A stretch of DNA of 64,000 nucleotides from assembly GCF_040412425.1 (NCBI RefSeq), contig NC_089753.1, forward strand, positions 43,882,413 through 43,946,412. The letters are read 5' to 3'. The translations under genes and the position numbers were made by a program. This document shows, piece after piece, positions 1-11,484 of the stretch. The DNA is from Macrobrachium rosenbergii. Its lineage: Eukaryota; Arthropoda; Malacostraca; Decapoda; Palaemonidae. Positions within the stretch are counted from its first letter, which is position 1; each line of letters begins with the position of its first letter. The notes beneath the pieces are model-generated. The model saw only the letters and a program-made list of their open reading frames with translations, had not been told where the DNA came from and did no database searches.

Positions 1-316
1 AGATTGCTATTTGTCTGTCCGTCCACACTTTCCGTCCGCCCTCAGGTCTCTAAGAACTACCGAGGCTAGAGGGCTGCAAATTGCTACGTTGATCATCCAC
101 GCTCCAGTCATCAAACTTACCAAATTGCGGCCTTCTAGCCCCAGTAGTTTCTATTTTATTTAAGGTTAAAGTTAACCGTGATCGTGCGTCTGGCTCCGCA
201 ATAGGTACCAACAACTCAGGCCACCACCGGCCGCCGTGGCTGAAAGTTTCTTGGGAGTTTCATACAGCATTATACACTGTACAGAAAACTCGATCCTTCG
301 TCGCATTTTTTACTTT
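1..316 (+). mobile_element. Multi-hairpin MITE, family A, copy 1 (5' truncated by window)
   Basis: This is the first of four copies of one non-coding family (others near 16.5, 25.7 and 40.5 kb). It contains a long internal inverted repeat: GAGGCTAGAGGGCTGCAAA in the left arm mirrors the CTAGCC/CAGTAGTTT arm about 60 bp later. A block ending in a TACAGAAAACTCGAT motif follows. No protein is encoded. The end of this copy (about 241-300) recurs inverted at 390-440. It is probably a non-autonomous DNA transposon; the superfamily is not identified. Confidence 0.7.
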
Positions 317-480
317 TTTTGTGTGGGAACGACCTCGTTGCTCCCATCAGTGCATCGAGGTCGTTCTCACAAAAAAAAGTAAAAAGTGAGCCGAAGTTTC
401 TTCGGCGCAGTTGAGTTTTCTGTACAGCGTATAATGCTGTATGAAACAATCAGCCACGGCCATGAAACTCTCGGCTGTGG
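316..480 (-). mobile_element. Inverted fragment of family A with a fold-back centre
   Basis: The last part of the family A element is repeated here in reverse orientation (CGAAGTTTCTTCGGCG at about 391-406, then the AGTTTTCTGTACAGCGTATA block). Between the two copies, a second inverted repeat of about 23 bp (GGGAACGACCTCG against CGAGGTCGTTCTC) closes a short loop. Together, 240-480 can fold into one long hairpin. Confidence 0.65.
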
Positions 481-1020
481 CCCATGAATTCTAGATATAC
501 TAACACACGCCTCAGTGCCATCATAAAAATGTTTAGTTGCTCTTCACAGTTGATCTGCATACCAGACATTCTCAACGGCTTCCACAGTGCCTCTGTTTTC
601 TCATTTAACTGCTTTATACCATTTAATCCTCACGTCATCAGTCCTCTCTTTATTTATTTATTTCTTTTTGTGTCTAAACCAACAGTGTTTATTCATACCA
701 GTCCTGCCATCTCTCTTATTTTCTTAGTTGAAATCTTAATGAACACCTCCCCAGGTGTATACTGCTAAATCATGCCATGTCCAGTAATTTTTAAAGTCAC
801 TTTTATCGCCGTTGCCTCTCTAGAGTGGAATAATTATTCATAGTACTCATTTCTTTTGGAATCTTTCCTCCGTCCAGAGGTACCTTACAAAGCTCGGTCA
901 GCCAGTAGGTCACACTATTGCCAGTGTACTGTAGTATGTCACTTGTAATCCTGTCAACGCCTTATATATATATATATAATGTATGTGTATGTATAAACAC
1001 ACATATATAGTTAGTCTGTT
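481..1020. other. Unassigned AT-rich sequence
   Basis: I see no recognisable gene or repeat family. A 94-residue open frame at 484-768 has no recognisable domain and lies directly after the MITE fold-back. Short TA runs begin near 962. Confidence 0.4.

Positions 1021-2038
<1,018 letters not shown>

Positions 2039-2099
<61 letters not shown>
2039..2099. repeat. (CT)n microsatellite
   Basis: Pure CT run of about 60 bp immediately upstream of a family D repeat. Confidence 0.97.
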
Positions 2100-2102
<3 letters not shown>

Positions 2103-2105
2103 GTT

Positions 2106-2416
2106 CACCGTAGCGGGATAGTGCCATCAGTGCACCTCACAGGGTGCACAGTAGGCATTACCAAATTTTTTTGTAGCGTCCCTTCGGCCCCTAGCTGCAA
2201 CCCCTTTCATTCCTTTTACTGTACCTCCATTCGTATTATCTTTCTTCCAACTTGCTATCTACCCTCTTTTAACAGTTATTTCATAGTGCAACTGCGAGGT
2301 TTTCCTCTTGTTACACCTTTCAGACCTACCTACTCTCAATTTCCTTTCCAGCGCTAAATGACCTCATAGGTCCCAGTGCTTGGCCTTTGGCCTAAACTTT
2401 GTATTCTATACAATTC
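2106..2416 (+). mobile_element. SINE-like repeat family D, near full length
   Basis: Matches copies at 37.4, 39.3, 42.5, 44.3 and 59.3 kb. Hallmarks in order: a GTGCACCTCA...GGTGCAC hairpin, GTAGGCATTA, CTTTCATTCCTTTTACTGTA, CGAGGTTTTCCTC, and the 3' end CATAGGTCCCAGTGCTTGGC followed by TTTGGCCTAAA. It has no coding capacity. I recall this sequence as widespread in decapod transcripts, but the class (SINE or MITE) is inferred. Confidence 0.75.
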
Positions 2417-2525
2417 AGTTCTGGAGGAGGTAATCATCTCAACTGAATGTTCGGGCTAAGTGTCGTTAACCGCAGTCGATTCCCTTTTGAAGAGGGTTAA
2501 AGTCGACCTTTTCCGTCCTTTGGTC

Positions 2526-2809
2526 GACTTAGTTCCTCATTGGACGAGTCGATATCGTACTCGGCTAGCACTCTGCCAGACCCGCGTTCGATTCTCCGGC
2601 CGGCCAATGAAGAGTTAGAGGAATTTATTTCTGGTGATAGAAATTCATTTCTCGGTATAATGTGGTTCGGATTCCACAATAAGCTGTAGGTCCCGTTGCT
2701 AGGTAACCAGTTGGTTCTTAGCCACGTAAAATAAGTCTAATCCTTCGGGCCAGCCCTAGGAGAGCTGTTAATCAGCTCAGTGGTCTGGTAAAACTAAGGT
2801 ATACTAAAC
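2526..2809 (+). mobile_element. tRNA-derived SINE family B, near full length
   Basis: The head resembles a tRNA: an A-box-like TTGGACGAGTCG and a B-box-like GCGTTCGATTC about 45 bp later. A conserved body follows (GGAATTTATTTCTGGTGATA, TGTGGTTCGGATTCCACAAT, GGGCCAGCCCTAGGAGAGCT) and the 3' end AACTAAGGTATACT. Other copies are at 30.9-31.6 (three in tandem), 38.6 and 43.1 kb. Confidence 0.8.
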
Positions 2810-2877
2810 TTTGGTCTACTGAAGACACTGCTCTAGAATACAGCCTTTGTTTTTAGATAATTATTGAACTTTACAGG

Positions 2878-3076
2878 CACTAGCGGATCCAGAAAAATTT
2901 CATGTTATACATAATTATATTATTTCTATAATAGATTTTATTATTTTCTCCCGTTTCTATATTTCTAATTTATGTTATTATTATCTAAATCTTCAATATT
3001 ATTTTGTCATTATTTTTCATGGGGGGCGGGTAGCACGTGCCCAGGTGTCCCCCCCGCCTCCCCGGATCCGCAAGTG
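2878..3076. mobile_element. hAT-like MITE, 199 bp with 8-bp target duplication
   Basis: Terminal inverted repeats CACTAGCGGATCC (2878-2890) and GGATCCGCAAGTG (3064-3076) match at 12 of 13 positions. They are flanked by 8-bp direct repeats TTTACAGG and CTTACAGG with one difference. An 8-bp duplication with a CA-starting terminal repeat fits the hAT superfamily. The interior is AT-rich on the left and G/C-run rich on the right, and non-coding. Confidence 0.8.
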
Positions 3077-3079
3077 CTT

Positions 3080-3370
3080 ACAGGTGTAATTTAGGCGTTT
3101 GTGCATTTGTATTACTTAGTTTTACGGGTGCATTTTGCGTTTGTGCATTTTCATAAATCAGGCGCAAAGGTTTATTTTCCTTTTTTTGTATTTTGCGAAT
3201 TAAGGGTAGTAGGTATGATTTAGAGTTGTATATTTTCATAATTGAAGTTTGTAGTTGCAATTTGCTTTTGTGTATTGTCATGATTTAGTTTATTAGGCTT
3301 ATTTTTAGTTTGTGCATTTTCATCATTGAGGCATGAAGGTATAAATGCGTTATATATTTTGCGGATTGTG
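3080..3370. repeat. Degenerate tandem repeat with TTTGTGCATTTTCAT motif
   Basis: The motif TTTGTGCATTTTCAT and close variants recur at irregular 35-60 bp spacing. Divergence is high, so this looks like an old minisatellite. No protein is supported. Confidence 0.5.
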
Positions 3371-3405
3371 TATATATATATATATGTGTGTTTATATGTA
3401 TAAAG

Positions 3406-3408
<3 letters not shown>

Positions 3409-3491
<83 letters not shown>
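3409..3491. repeat. (TA)n microsatellite
   Basis: Uninterrupted TA run of about 80 bp, with smaller TA/TG runs from 3370. Confidence 0.97.
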
Positions 3492-3492
<1 letters not shown>

Positions 3493-3905
3493 ATTTTAAA
3501 AACATTTTAAAACCCCTTCCAAGATGCGCCATTATCGTTCCCTTCCAAGTCCCCTGATAGAAAAAAAACATGCCAATTAAGCCATTTCCCTTTTAAGATA
3601 AATGCTAATTAGGATGTTTACGATATATGCAGACTGGCGAATAGCATCAACGATAATTAAAATCGTAGTAATGACAACGATAAGGATGTATTACAAATTT
3701 TAGCTCACTTTTAACGACCAGATTAATCGAGGCCACATCCGAGACGGTCAAGAAATTATTTAATGATTTTGAAAATTTATGTGATTGGGTTACGAAGGAA
3801 AACATCTCTTATCTACGTGTTCATGTTATTATGAAGGGTGTTTTTATATTTCGCATTGTGAGTGTGATTGAAAATATTAGGTCTGTCATTCTTAAGTTTA
3901 TTTTT
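3492..3905. other. Unassigned AT-rich sequence
   Basis: No domain-bearing open frame and no repeat that recurs in the window. Confidence 0.4.
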
Positions 3906-3909
3906 TATA

Positions 3910-4400
3910 TGTATTATTGACGGTTGCTGGAACCATTATGTTAGCGTAATGGTGTATGTATCTGTGTCGTGTGAAAGGTAGTGACTGGACAAAAAATATT
4001 AGCAATATAAGAATGAATGTGTCATTTTTTATTTGTATTATTGACGATGAACTTGTTGGCGCGAGCAACGCGCTCTGGAACCCGGTGCAGTCTCTCCTAC
4101 CCTCGAGATCCCCTACCTACCCTTCCCCCACCCGGGGCGGACAAACCGGTTTGCAGGAGGAGGGTGGATGTCTCCCAGCCCCTACCCGGGCGGACAAGCC
4201 GGTTTGCAAGAGGGTGGGTGGCTGTGTCATGTCTCCCCTACTGTCACCGGGGGAAGACAAACAAGATCAGATCCACTCTGTTTTTATTATTATAGATTGC
4301 TGAAACCATTATGGTAGCGTATGTGTCTGTTTGTTTCACGTGAAAGGCAGTGACAACGAAAGGTATAAACAGTAAGAAGGAATAAATGAAAGTGAACCTG
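3910..4400. repeat. Tandem duplication (about 370-bp period) around a GC-rich repeat
   Basis: A segment with GGAACCATTATGTTAGCGTA and a CGTGTGAAAGGTAGTGAC motif (3914-4020) recurs diverged at about 4285-4385. Between the copies lies a GC-rich block whose motif GCGGACAAACCGGTTTGCA occurs twice about 60 bp apart (about 4136 and 4190). The open frames of 92-115 residues here cross these repeats and are not convincing genes. Confidence 0.6.
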
Positions 4401-4646
4401 CTTGAGTTTAGTACGATATTCGTTGCTGTACAAACATGAATCATTGTATGGCCGTGAACCTATTTCTTAAAGGTTAGTCGATTTAAGAATAAAGCGTTAA
4501 GAAGCCTATGAAGAGTCAGGTAGCAGGGTCGCATTAGAGTTGGTACACAAATGGGAGTTACGGAAGTTCTCTGTGTAAATGAAATAGTGATGAAAGGTAG
4601 ATAGAGATGGCTTGGGCATGTCCATTGCAGGACTCATGGGAGAATA

Positions 4647-4892
4647 TTGCCCTAAAATGGAAGACTGCAGTATCTGCAAAAATACATAACTGAGAAGAAT
4701 GGTAGATACTGCAGTTTTCCCTTCCCTTACTACTGATTTTGCAGATACTGCAAATGGGACTCCCTAAATAAGGCATTGGAGAATCATTCTGAAACTGCAA
4801 TAACTTGTGTATTAGTGTTTCACGAGGCCAATAGGTGGCATATCTCAATTTCGAAAATTTTGCAGATACTGCAGTTTTCCATTTTAGGGCAG
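4647..4892. mobile_element. MITE of 246 bp with 35-bp terminal inverted repeats
   Basis: The left end TTGCCCTAAAATGGAAGACT, continuing through GCAGTATCTGCAAAA, is mirrored by TTTTGCAGATACTGCAGTTT...CCATTTTAGGGCAG at the right end. AATA flanks both sides (4643-4646 and 4893-4896), giving a 4-5 bp target duplication. The near-palindrome TGCAGATACTGCA also recurs internally. It is non-coding and the superfamily is undetermined. The 121-residue minus-strand open frame spanning it is an artefact of the palindrome. Confidence 0.75.
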
Positions 4893-4924
4893 AATAGTGC
4901 GTGATAGTGTCAGCTGGGCTCATG

Positions 4925-5630
4925 GGGGCACCAGACGACCTTTAAAAGTTTCTTTATATACAGTATATTACATAGCTTTGGCTTTTACTAACCTGTTAAT
5001 GTGTGTATGAGTTAAAAGGTGTTTTGCTTAAAGTACACTATACAGGTTTGCCTCTCCCAAAGAAACACCTAACAAATAGAGACGCGAATTCCTCCGGTTT
5101 TCCACTGGCATAACCATCGTCGGGTGGAGGGGAAAGGGAAAGAATTGGGTTGGATCCATCTCCAATTTGAACTTTTGAACTTGGGGAATTTGTCATTTCT
5201 GCGCCGTTTATCTGGCGAGTGGCCGACAGCTTGAAGGGCTCTCCTCGAGAAACATTACGAAAACTAGAGATTGATGTCGTTTCACGTTATGCCATCTGGT
5301 CGTTTACAATATATCAAATTAATGCTCAAAGTTGGTTATGGCGAAGGGCATCGGAGCCTGGATTTATAAGCTGTAAATCCTCGTAATTCTTTCGCAGCGA
5401 GATTGATATGGATTGGGAATTGAAAACGGGAATTTGGTTAGTTATTCCTGGAGGTGGGGAAGGATTTAGTGCTCAAACAAAGCGGCAAATGCTGTTCCGC
5501 GTCTTTGGCAATACAAGGCTCCATTAATGTCAGACAGTACTTGAACAGAACAGCTACAGGTTGGGTCTCTCGTAGTACTGTAGCTCATGTGATGGTAGTA
5601 CTCGGAAAAGGCACTTAACGATTAAGGCTA
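4925..5630. other. Unassigned sequence
   Basis: Moderate composition with no recognised repeat and no supported coding frame. Confidence 0.35.
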
Positions 5631-5936
5631 CGGGTGGTCTTGAGTTATATGAGCCAAGATGCAGTCCGAATGAAGGCTTTATAAGAGCCTTTAAATTTGT
5701 CGCTCCAAGACTGTCCAATAAGCTCCTACTCGATACCAGAACTAATTATGTCGAGTCCTTCAAGAAAAACTGAAACGACTTGACGTTTTTGTGGGTCCTA
5801 TGACAATGTATTTGACAGTTAATATGCCATATAGAAAGATCTCAGAATGTGTCTGCGTTATTATGTTTGTGACGAGTTAAGTTTGCTGTTACGGCAAAGC
5901 GCCTTTGGCGGAATGGGATCGTAAAAAAAAAAAAAG
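5630..5936 (+). pseudogene. LINE reverse-transcriptase C-terminus and poly(A) tail (CR1/L2-like), degenerate
   Basis: Frame-wise translation of 5632-5775 gives a block with RAFKFVAPRLSNKLLLDTRT followed by NYVESFKK. This is the pattern of the extreme C-terminus of CR1/L2/Jockey-type LINE ORF2 (aromatic-APRLWN-LP--LR--...FK--LK). A frameshift at about 5770 leads into GSYDNVFDS in another frame. Downstream sequence resembles a short 3' UTR ending in an A-run at 5924-5936, consistent with reverse-transcribed integration. The upstream RT core is absent, so this is a 5'-truncated dead copy. The clade is a family-level inference. Confidence 0.6.
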
Positions 5937-7020
5937 AATAAACAATAAACTAAAAACAGTAAGTTGATGACAGTCCGTCATTACTCGACCAGTACAGCAA
6001 CGAGATGTGTTGCAGATAGCACTGCATCTCCAGTGATGTCAGGCAGGGCTCAAACGGGAAACCAGATGATAAAAGGCAGTTCTTTCTTTTGACACTGACG
6101 GATAGGATGATACGTGAACACGACGCCTGCCGGTACGCTGGTACTTACAAGAAGAACCACTGCTCAAAGTAGTCGAGCCAAACAGCACTTGATTTGACAG
6201 TGCTCAGATACGGACCCAGCTTCCAGTGAATAGTACTCGAACAGGCCAGCATTCAAAATGAAGGAGATTATACGGTACACGAAAAGTTCTGGGACTTGAC
6301 AACAATCACGTGACAGCTTGACACGACCAGTCAGGACTGCGTCTCTTCGAAACCGCATTCAAACAGGATAATCAAAACGGTTCATGATAACAACTGCTGA
6401 TAATACCCTCCTCCTTCTGCTTTCCGAAATAAATTAGTGTAAGGCCGGTTTTTATGTTTGAACCCAGGTGAAGAACAGTAAAACATTTGACGAACTGTTG
6501 ATATAAAATTACCAACGAATTATGAGGTGAATGCTGATCATCTCCGCGTATTATGATGCAGTGCGTATCCACGCATTTATTTTTGTGTGTGACGATGATG
6601 ATTTACTGTGTAAAAATGAACGCCAACCTTTGGTCAGCTTGTTTTGCTACTGGCTTCATATATATTAAGTCCCACTCTTATCTTACTGTCATAGTTTATA
6701 TTGTAAAGCCCCTGGAAATTGGGTTACAGACCAAAGACTCGAAAATGAATTGAAATCAAGCTTTGAAATTTTCGCAAGGCGGAGGAGGAAGGTATTGAGG
6801 GTGTAAAAAAAGAGCCTTAGTCTTAATGAACGATAATGATAATCGCATGGCTGTCGGTGAAAGTAAAATATTCACTTGGATGCTCCTGCAAATCTCGAGG
6901 GGGCGGTTTTTGTTTGTAAATGAGTTTTTGAACTAATGTGCAACATGTAAAGAAATGTGTGTAGATTAAATCACTGTACTTCAGGTCGTTATTTTACATG
7001 GATGAAAGTGTTTGTAGGTT
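5937..7020. other. Unassigned sequence
   Basis: No supported gene. A short stretch near 6035 (GTGATGTCAGGCAGGGC) resembles part of repeat family C (30.2 kb). Open frames of 60-66 residues at 6.2-6.75 kb have no recognisable domains. Confidence 0.35.
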
Positions 7021-7022
7021 TT

Positions 7023-7038
7023 TTATATATATATATTA

Positions 7039-7094
<56 letters not shown>

Positions 7095-7095
7095 G
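7023..7095. repeat. (TA)n microsatellite at a Penelope 3' end
   Basis: TA run with a few interruptions, abutting the 3' end of the minus-strand Penelope copy at about 7096. Confidence 0.95.
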
Positions 7096-7800
7096 GACCA
7101 AGGGCAGAGGAAGACGTCCATAATAACGGCATTTTATTTACTGGTTTCAAGACATCTGTCTCATTATCAAAGCTGGAATAAGTAAAATATAAATATAAAA
7201 TCAGACTCATACTTAAAATTACAATCAAAATATTAAAAAAGTTATACAAATGAAAGACAAAATTAAGAAGACCGTTACCGTTTGTACGGAGTATAAAAGT
7301 AGAGTGACATAAACAAAGAATTCCAGGCCGGGGTAAACTCACGTCAGGTACAGAGTTGTTGAGGTAGTTTGGTTGTTCAATCTTGGTACTAGTAGTTTAA
7401 TAAAAAGAGATTCAAAGATAGGAAGCGAAGAACTGGGGACTTTGGAAAGTATTTTAAAATTTCTATAATCAATTTCTGTTTTACATCTTTTGGCGTGTTC
7501 TCGAATATTTGAAAACTCTGGATTAGATAATTTGACTCCAGTTCTATAACTGACCCCCCTATGACAATCAACTCGCACTTTCAGTAGGCGACGTGATATA
7601 TACGTATTTCCCCTGACTACATCGGGGGCAAGCAAATAAATAGACGATACTTGATGTCATAAGAGGGCTAATTTTGTCTTTGTACTGGAATAATGATTTG
7701 ATATTAAGAGGATTGACCGGAATCAATTTACAATTAATGGCAGGTGCATACTGTTGAATTAGCTGGACAATTGCCCTCTGGCCTTCCTCCCCCTTTTCTA
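7096..7800 (-). pseudogene. Penelope-like retroelement 3' part with GIY-YIG endonuclease, frameshifted
   Basis: PLEs encode a reverse transcriptase fused to a C-terminal GIY-YIG endonuclease. On the minus strand, 7800 to about 7585 reads IVQLIQQYAPAINCKLIPV, SLFQYKDKISPLM, then SSIVYLFACPRCSQGKYV, the PLE linker and the start of the GIY-YIG module. A shift near 7600 moves the rest into another frame: LLKVRVDCHRGVSYRTG, LSNPEFSNIREHAKRCKTE, then IFESLFIKLLVPRLNNQT. The CPxC pair, the Arg of the catalytic helix and the Glu of FESLFIK are visible. The RT domain is absent. About 650 bp are repeated inverted at 8310-8935. Confidence 0.85.
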
Positions 7801-8936
7801 TTGTAGATATGTAGATGACACTTTTGTACTTTTTAGAGACAAAGAAAGGGCTGAAATGTTTCTCCAGTATGCTAACACAGCACATCCAAATATTAGGTTC
7901 ACGATTGAGCATGAAAATGATAATAAATTACCCTTTCTGGATGTTTTAGTTACTGGCGAGAAAACGATTGTTTTAATTCATCAGTATTTAGGAAAAAGAC
8001 TTTCTCCGGTCTAGGTTTGAATTTTTATAGCCATTGCTGTTTTAATTTTAAATTAAACTCCTTGGTTACCCTCTTCCACATATTTTTAATATAACTTCCA
8101 GCTGGTTTGGTTTTAATAATGAAATAACTTTTATACAAATACTTTCGAGACAATTGTTATTTTCAGACTTTTTTTTATACCTATTTAAATAAATTTCTGA
8201 ATGAAAAATATATACAAAATTACAAATAACAGTTCCTAAGATGACATTTTTCGCAACAATTTAATGATCCACGATAAGTTATTTACAACACTTTGAATAA
8301 GCATTCAACAGTATGTTCCTGCCATTAATTCAAATTGATTTCAATCAATGGTTCTTAATATCAAATCATTATTCCAGTACAAAGACAAAATTCACACCTC
8401 TTAAAACTTGAAGAAGGATTTATTTTTGCTACGATTTGTCAAACGTGGGCATATATCGCCTACTGTGTGAAAATTGATTGTCATTACCTCTCTTACTTAA
8501 AAACTGAGCCAAATTTCTAATCCAGAGTTTACAAGAAACTAAAGAAACACGCCAAAAGATGTAAAACAGAAATTGATTATTTTTTTTTTACAATGCTTTC
8601 CAAGTCCCCAGTTCTTCGCTTCCTATCTTTGAATCTCTTTTTTATTAAAACTAGTACAAGATTGAACAACCAAACTACCTCAACAAGTTGTACTATTACA
8701 ATTTAAATCGGCCTGGAATTCTTTGTTTATGTAACTTACTTTTATACTAAACAAACGGTAAAATTCTTAATTTTGTCTTTCATTTGTACAACTTTTTAAT
8801 ATTTTGATTGTAATTTTAAGTATGGTCTTTTTATATTTATATTTCTCTTATTCCAGCTTTGATAATGAGGTGATCACTGAAACGAGACAAACAAATTATG
8901 GACGTCTTTCTGCCCTTGGTCCTGCCAAAACGGTTG
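7800..8936 (+). pseudogene. Penelope-like retroelement RT core to 3' end, degenerate
   Basis: The frame at 7802 reads RYVDDTFVLF, the catalytic YVDD motif C of PLE reverse transcriptase (YVDD codons 7808-7819). AHPNIRFTIEHENDNKLPFLDVLV follows in the same frame. After a small shift near 7980 it reads VFRKKTFSGLGLNFYS, a typical PLE thumb-region signature. The endonuclease part (about 8380-8700) is heavily decayed, but its DNA aligns inverted to the minus-strand copy, including the tail near GCCCTTGGTCCTG (about 8923-8935). The start is cut in mid-RT at the junction with the other copy. No continuous frame survives. Confidence 0.8.
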
Positions 8937-9008
8937 ATAGCCAAAACCCAATGAGTATATATAAACTGTCTATCGCCAAATGGCGGCGCTGTAAATCGTC
9001 AGCGCCAA
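8937..9008. other. Short spacer with GGCGCTG hairpin
   Basis: Contains a 7-bp perfect stem, GGCGCTG ... CAGCGCC (about 8984-9007), between the PLE tail and the TA array. Confidence 0.4.
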
Positions 9009-9058
9009 TATATATATCGGCGCCAAATTATATATGTATATTTATATATACATGTATG

Positions 9059-9123
<65 letters not shown>

Positions 9124-9163
9124 GTATATATATTGTATTTATAAATGTGTATATATATATATA

Positions 9164-9262
<99 letters not shown>
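9009..9262. repeat. TA/TG-rich microsatellite
   Basis: Mixed TATG/TA repeats become a pure TA run of about 80 bp. It produces artefactual Y/I-rich open frames on both strands. Confidence 0.97.
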
Positions 9263-9959
9263 AAAAATAACGTATACGCGTATATAATTTCAAATATTGG
9301 AACTTGGCTTCATTGTTGTAACTTTATACAAAAAAGTCGACCTCTTTGGGTATTAGACTAATTATGAGTTTTTAAAAGAACCCACCAAAGCCTGACCGAG
9401 TGGGTGCAGCCTAAAAGGCAAAGTTGTGAAGTTGAGTGAAGGAATTAGCAAAAGTTCCCCGAGTTTAATTTTCGATTTTCTCTCCTTTTTATTTATTTAT
9501 TTATTTATTTATATATTAATTTATTTGTTGGTTGGGTCGTTAGGGTAAACTAGTATCGATCATGAAGATACATTAACGACATAAGCCTGTGTGCTTAATT
9601 CGAGTTCTCTACTGAATTTTTATTTTTTTTATTTTTCCCTTTTGTTTTCTGGTAGGTGCGGAAAGGGAGGGTTGGTTGCCAGGCAGCGACTGAACTGCCG
9701 GTAAATATTTGGCCCCATTTTATGGTGATAAGGAGCGAAGGGCTACCTTTCTTCCCTGAGATTCAGTGCCATAGTTTTCTAGGAGTTTCATTCGTGCTGT
9801 GACTAAACTGTCGAGTGATGTTCTTAATCATGCAGTTGAGTCGTTGGAATTTCTGAAGTTCAAACTAGTGCAAATACCTTATTTTTTTTTTTTGAGCTGG
9901 CTGACATGAGTCGCATTTCATTATTTAATTGTTATTTGTCTCGTTTATTATTCTTTGTT

Positions 9960-9960
<1 letters not shown>
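9263..9960. other. Unassigned AT-rich sequence
   Basis: Contains a short (TTTA)n run near 9490. No gene or recurring repeat seen. Confidence 0.4.

Positions 9961-10054
<94 letters not shown>
9961..10054. repeat. (TA)n microsatellite
   Basis: Uninterrupted TA run of about 90 bp. Confidence 0.97.
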
Positions 10055-10058
<4 letters not shown>

Positions 10059-10161
10059 TATTTTGTTTTTATTCTTCTCATTTTTTTTTCTTTATTTCTC
10101 TTTCATAGTTTCATTGTTTATCCTGTTTTTATATTTCGTAAAAGTAAATGGTCATGGTGAA

Positions 10162-10164
<3 letters not shown>

Positions 10165-10201
<37 letters not shown>

Positions 10202-10407
10202 TATGCATTCAAGGAAAAACATTGAGAGAGTGAAATTTATGCATTCACTGAAAAGATTTTCTAAAACATGAAAAATCAGAGATTTTTTAAACAAGTGTAT
10301 TTGGTAGTAATTTATTTGTTAACACCCAATGATAAAATTAAATAACTGATTTTCATGTCATAAAAACAAGAATTTTTTGGCATAGTGGGGGATGAAGTAA
10401 ATGTTTC

Positions 10408-10483
<76 letters not shown>

Positions 10484-10721
10484 CCATGCCCAGTGTTTAA
10501 TGAGTAGTAGTTACCTGAATAACATAATACGTTTTTGTAAACATTACCATAACTTTGTGTTTATGAAATGAAATGAAATTTTTATAAACAATATCAGTGC
10601 TATTTAAAGTATATTTGGTAGTAATTTGTTTGATAACTCCAACGCTAAATTTAATAATTGATTTTTTATATGTCGGGAAAACGAGAATTTCGTGGCATAC
10701 TGGGGCATAAAGTTAATGGGT

Positions 10722-10773
<52 letters not shown>
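10165..10773. repeat. Three (GA)n tracts with duplicated spacers
   Basis: GA tracts at 10165-10198, 10410-10479 and 10725-10772. The spacers before the second and third are diverged copies of each other, about 300 bp apart. Both contain TTTGGTAGTAATTT, a GAGAATTTCGTGGCATA-type motif and a TCATGGAGAGA-type junction. The unit is therefore spacer plus tract. Confidence 0.75.
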
Positions 10774-10775
<2 letters not shown>

Positions 10776-11416
10776 GGAAATGTAGTGGTATACTTTTAAC
10801 ATTTCTGATATTAACACTAAGATTTGTCGCATTGATTTTTCAATAGATTTTGTTGTTTACTGATTGCGATGTATCTAGGTTTAGTTAACTGATTATGAAA
10901 TATCTTAACCGAACCTAATCTGCAAGGACGCGTTGCAATAGTACATTAATACTAGAGTATGATCGTTTTAGGTGAAATTTTAAGTGTATATTTTAATTTA
11001 AGGGCTTAGATAATTAAAGAAAGTTAGGAAATATTGTTTGATATCATATTAAAACATAGTCACATGATCATTTTAAGGTATCTGGACCCACGCGGACACA
11101 AACACAAGATACGTCACGCATCTTGTGTGCATATATCTCCATTCATAGTATTGTCATGTTAAATGTATCTTTATTACCATACGCATTACAATGTCAGCAC
11201 TTCAGTCATATGTACCATAGCTTCATTCATGCCATGTATATCAGTTTATATGTATATCTTCATCTGTCAACAAACACGATTGATTGTGTGATGACCTCTG
11301 TTTTCGTTCGCCTAGTGTCGGACGCTACATTTCCGCTCGCAAGAGTTATTGACCTGTCAGTTTGTTGTCTGAATGAATTAGTAAGTCTGTAGACTCTGAC
11401 TCTTTACTCACGCCTT
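10774..11416. other. Unassigned sequence
   Basis: No recognised repeat. A 9-bp perfect hairpin (ACACAAGAT ... ATCTTGTGT) lies near 11100. The 89-residue open frame at 11123-11392 has no recognisable domain. Confidence 0.35.
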
Positions 11417-11484
11417 CGCTACAATATAAGATAAACATTTAATTTAAAAACGCTACAATATAAGATAAACATTTAATTTAAAAA
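11417..11484. repeat. Perfect 34-bp direct duplication
   Basis: The 34-bp unit starting CGCTACAATATAAGATAAAC occurs twice head to tail (11417-11450 and 11451-11484) with no difference, so it is a recent duplication. Confidence 0.95.

Noticed and set aside
4558..4923. 121-residue minus-strand frame
   Set aside because: It spans the 246-bp MITE and its inverted repeats and has no domain.
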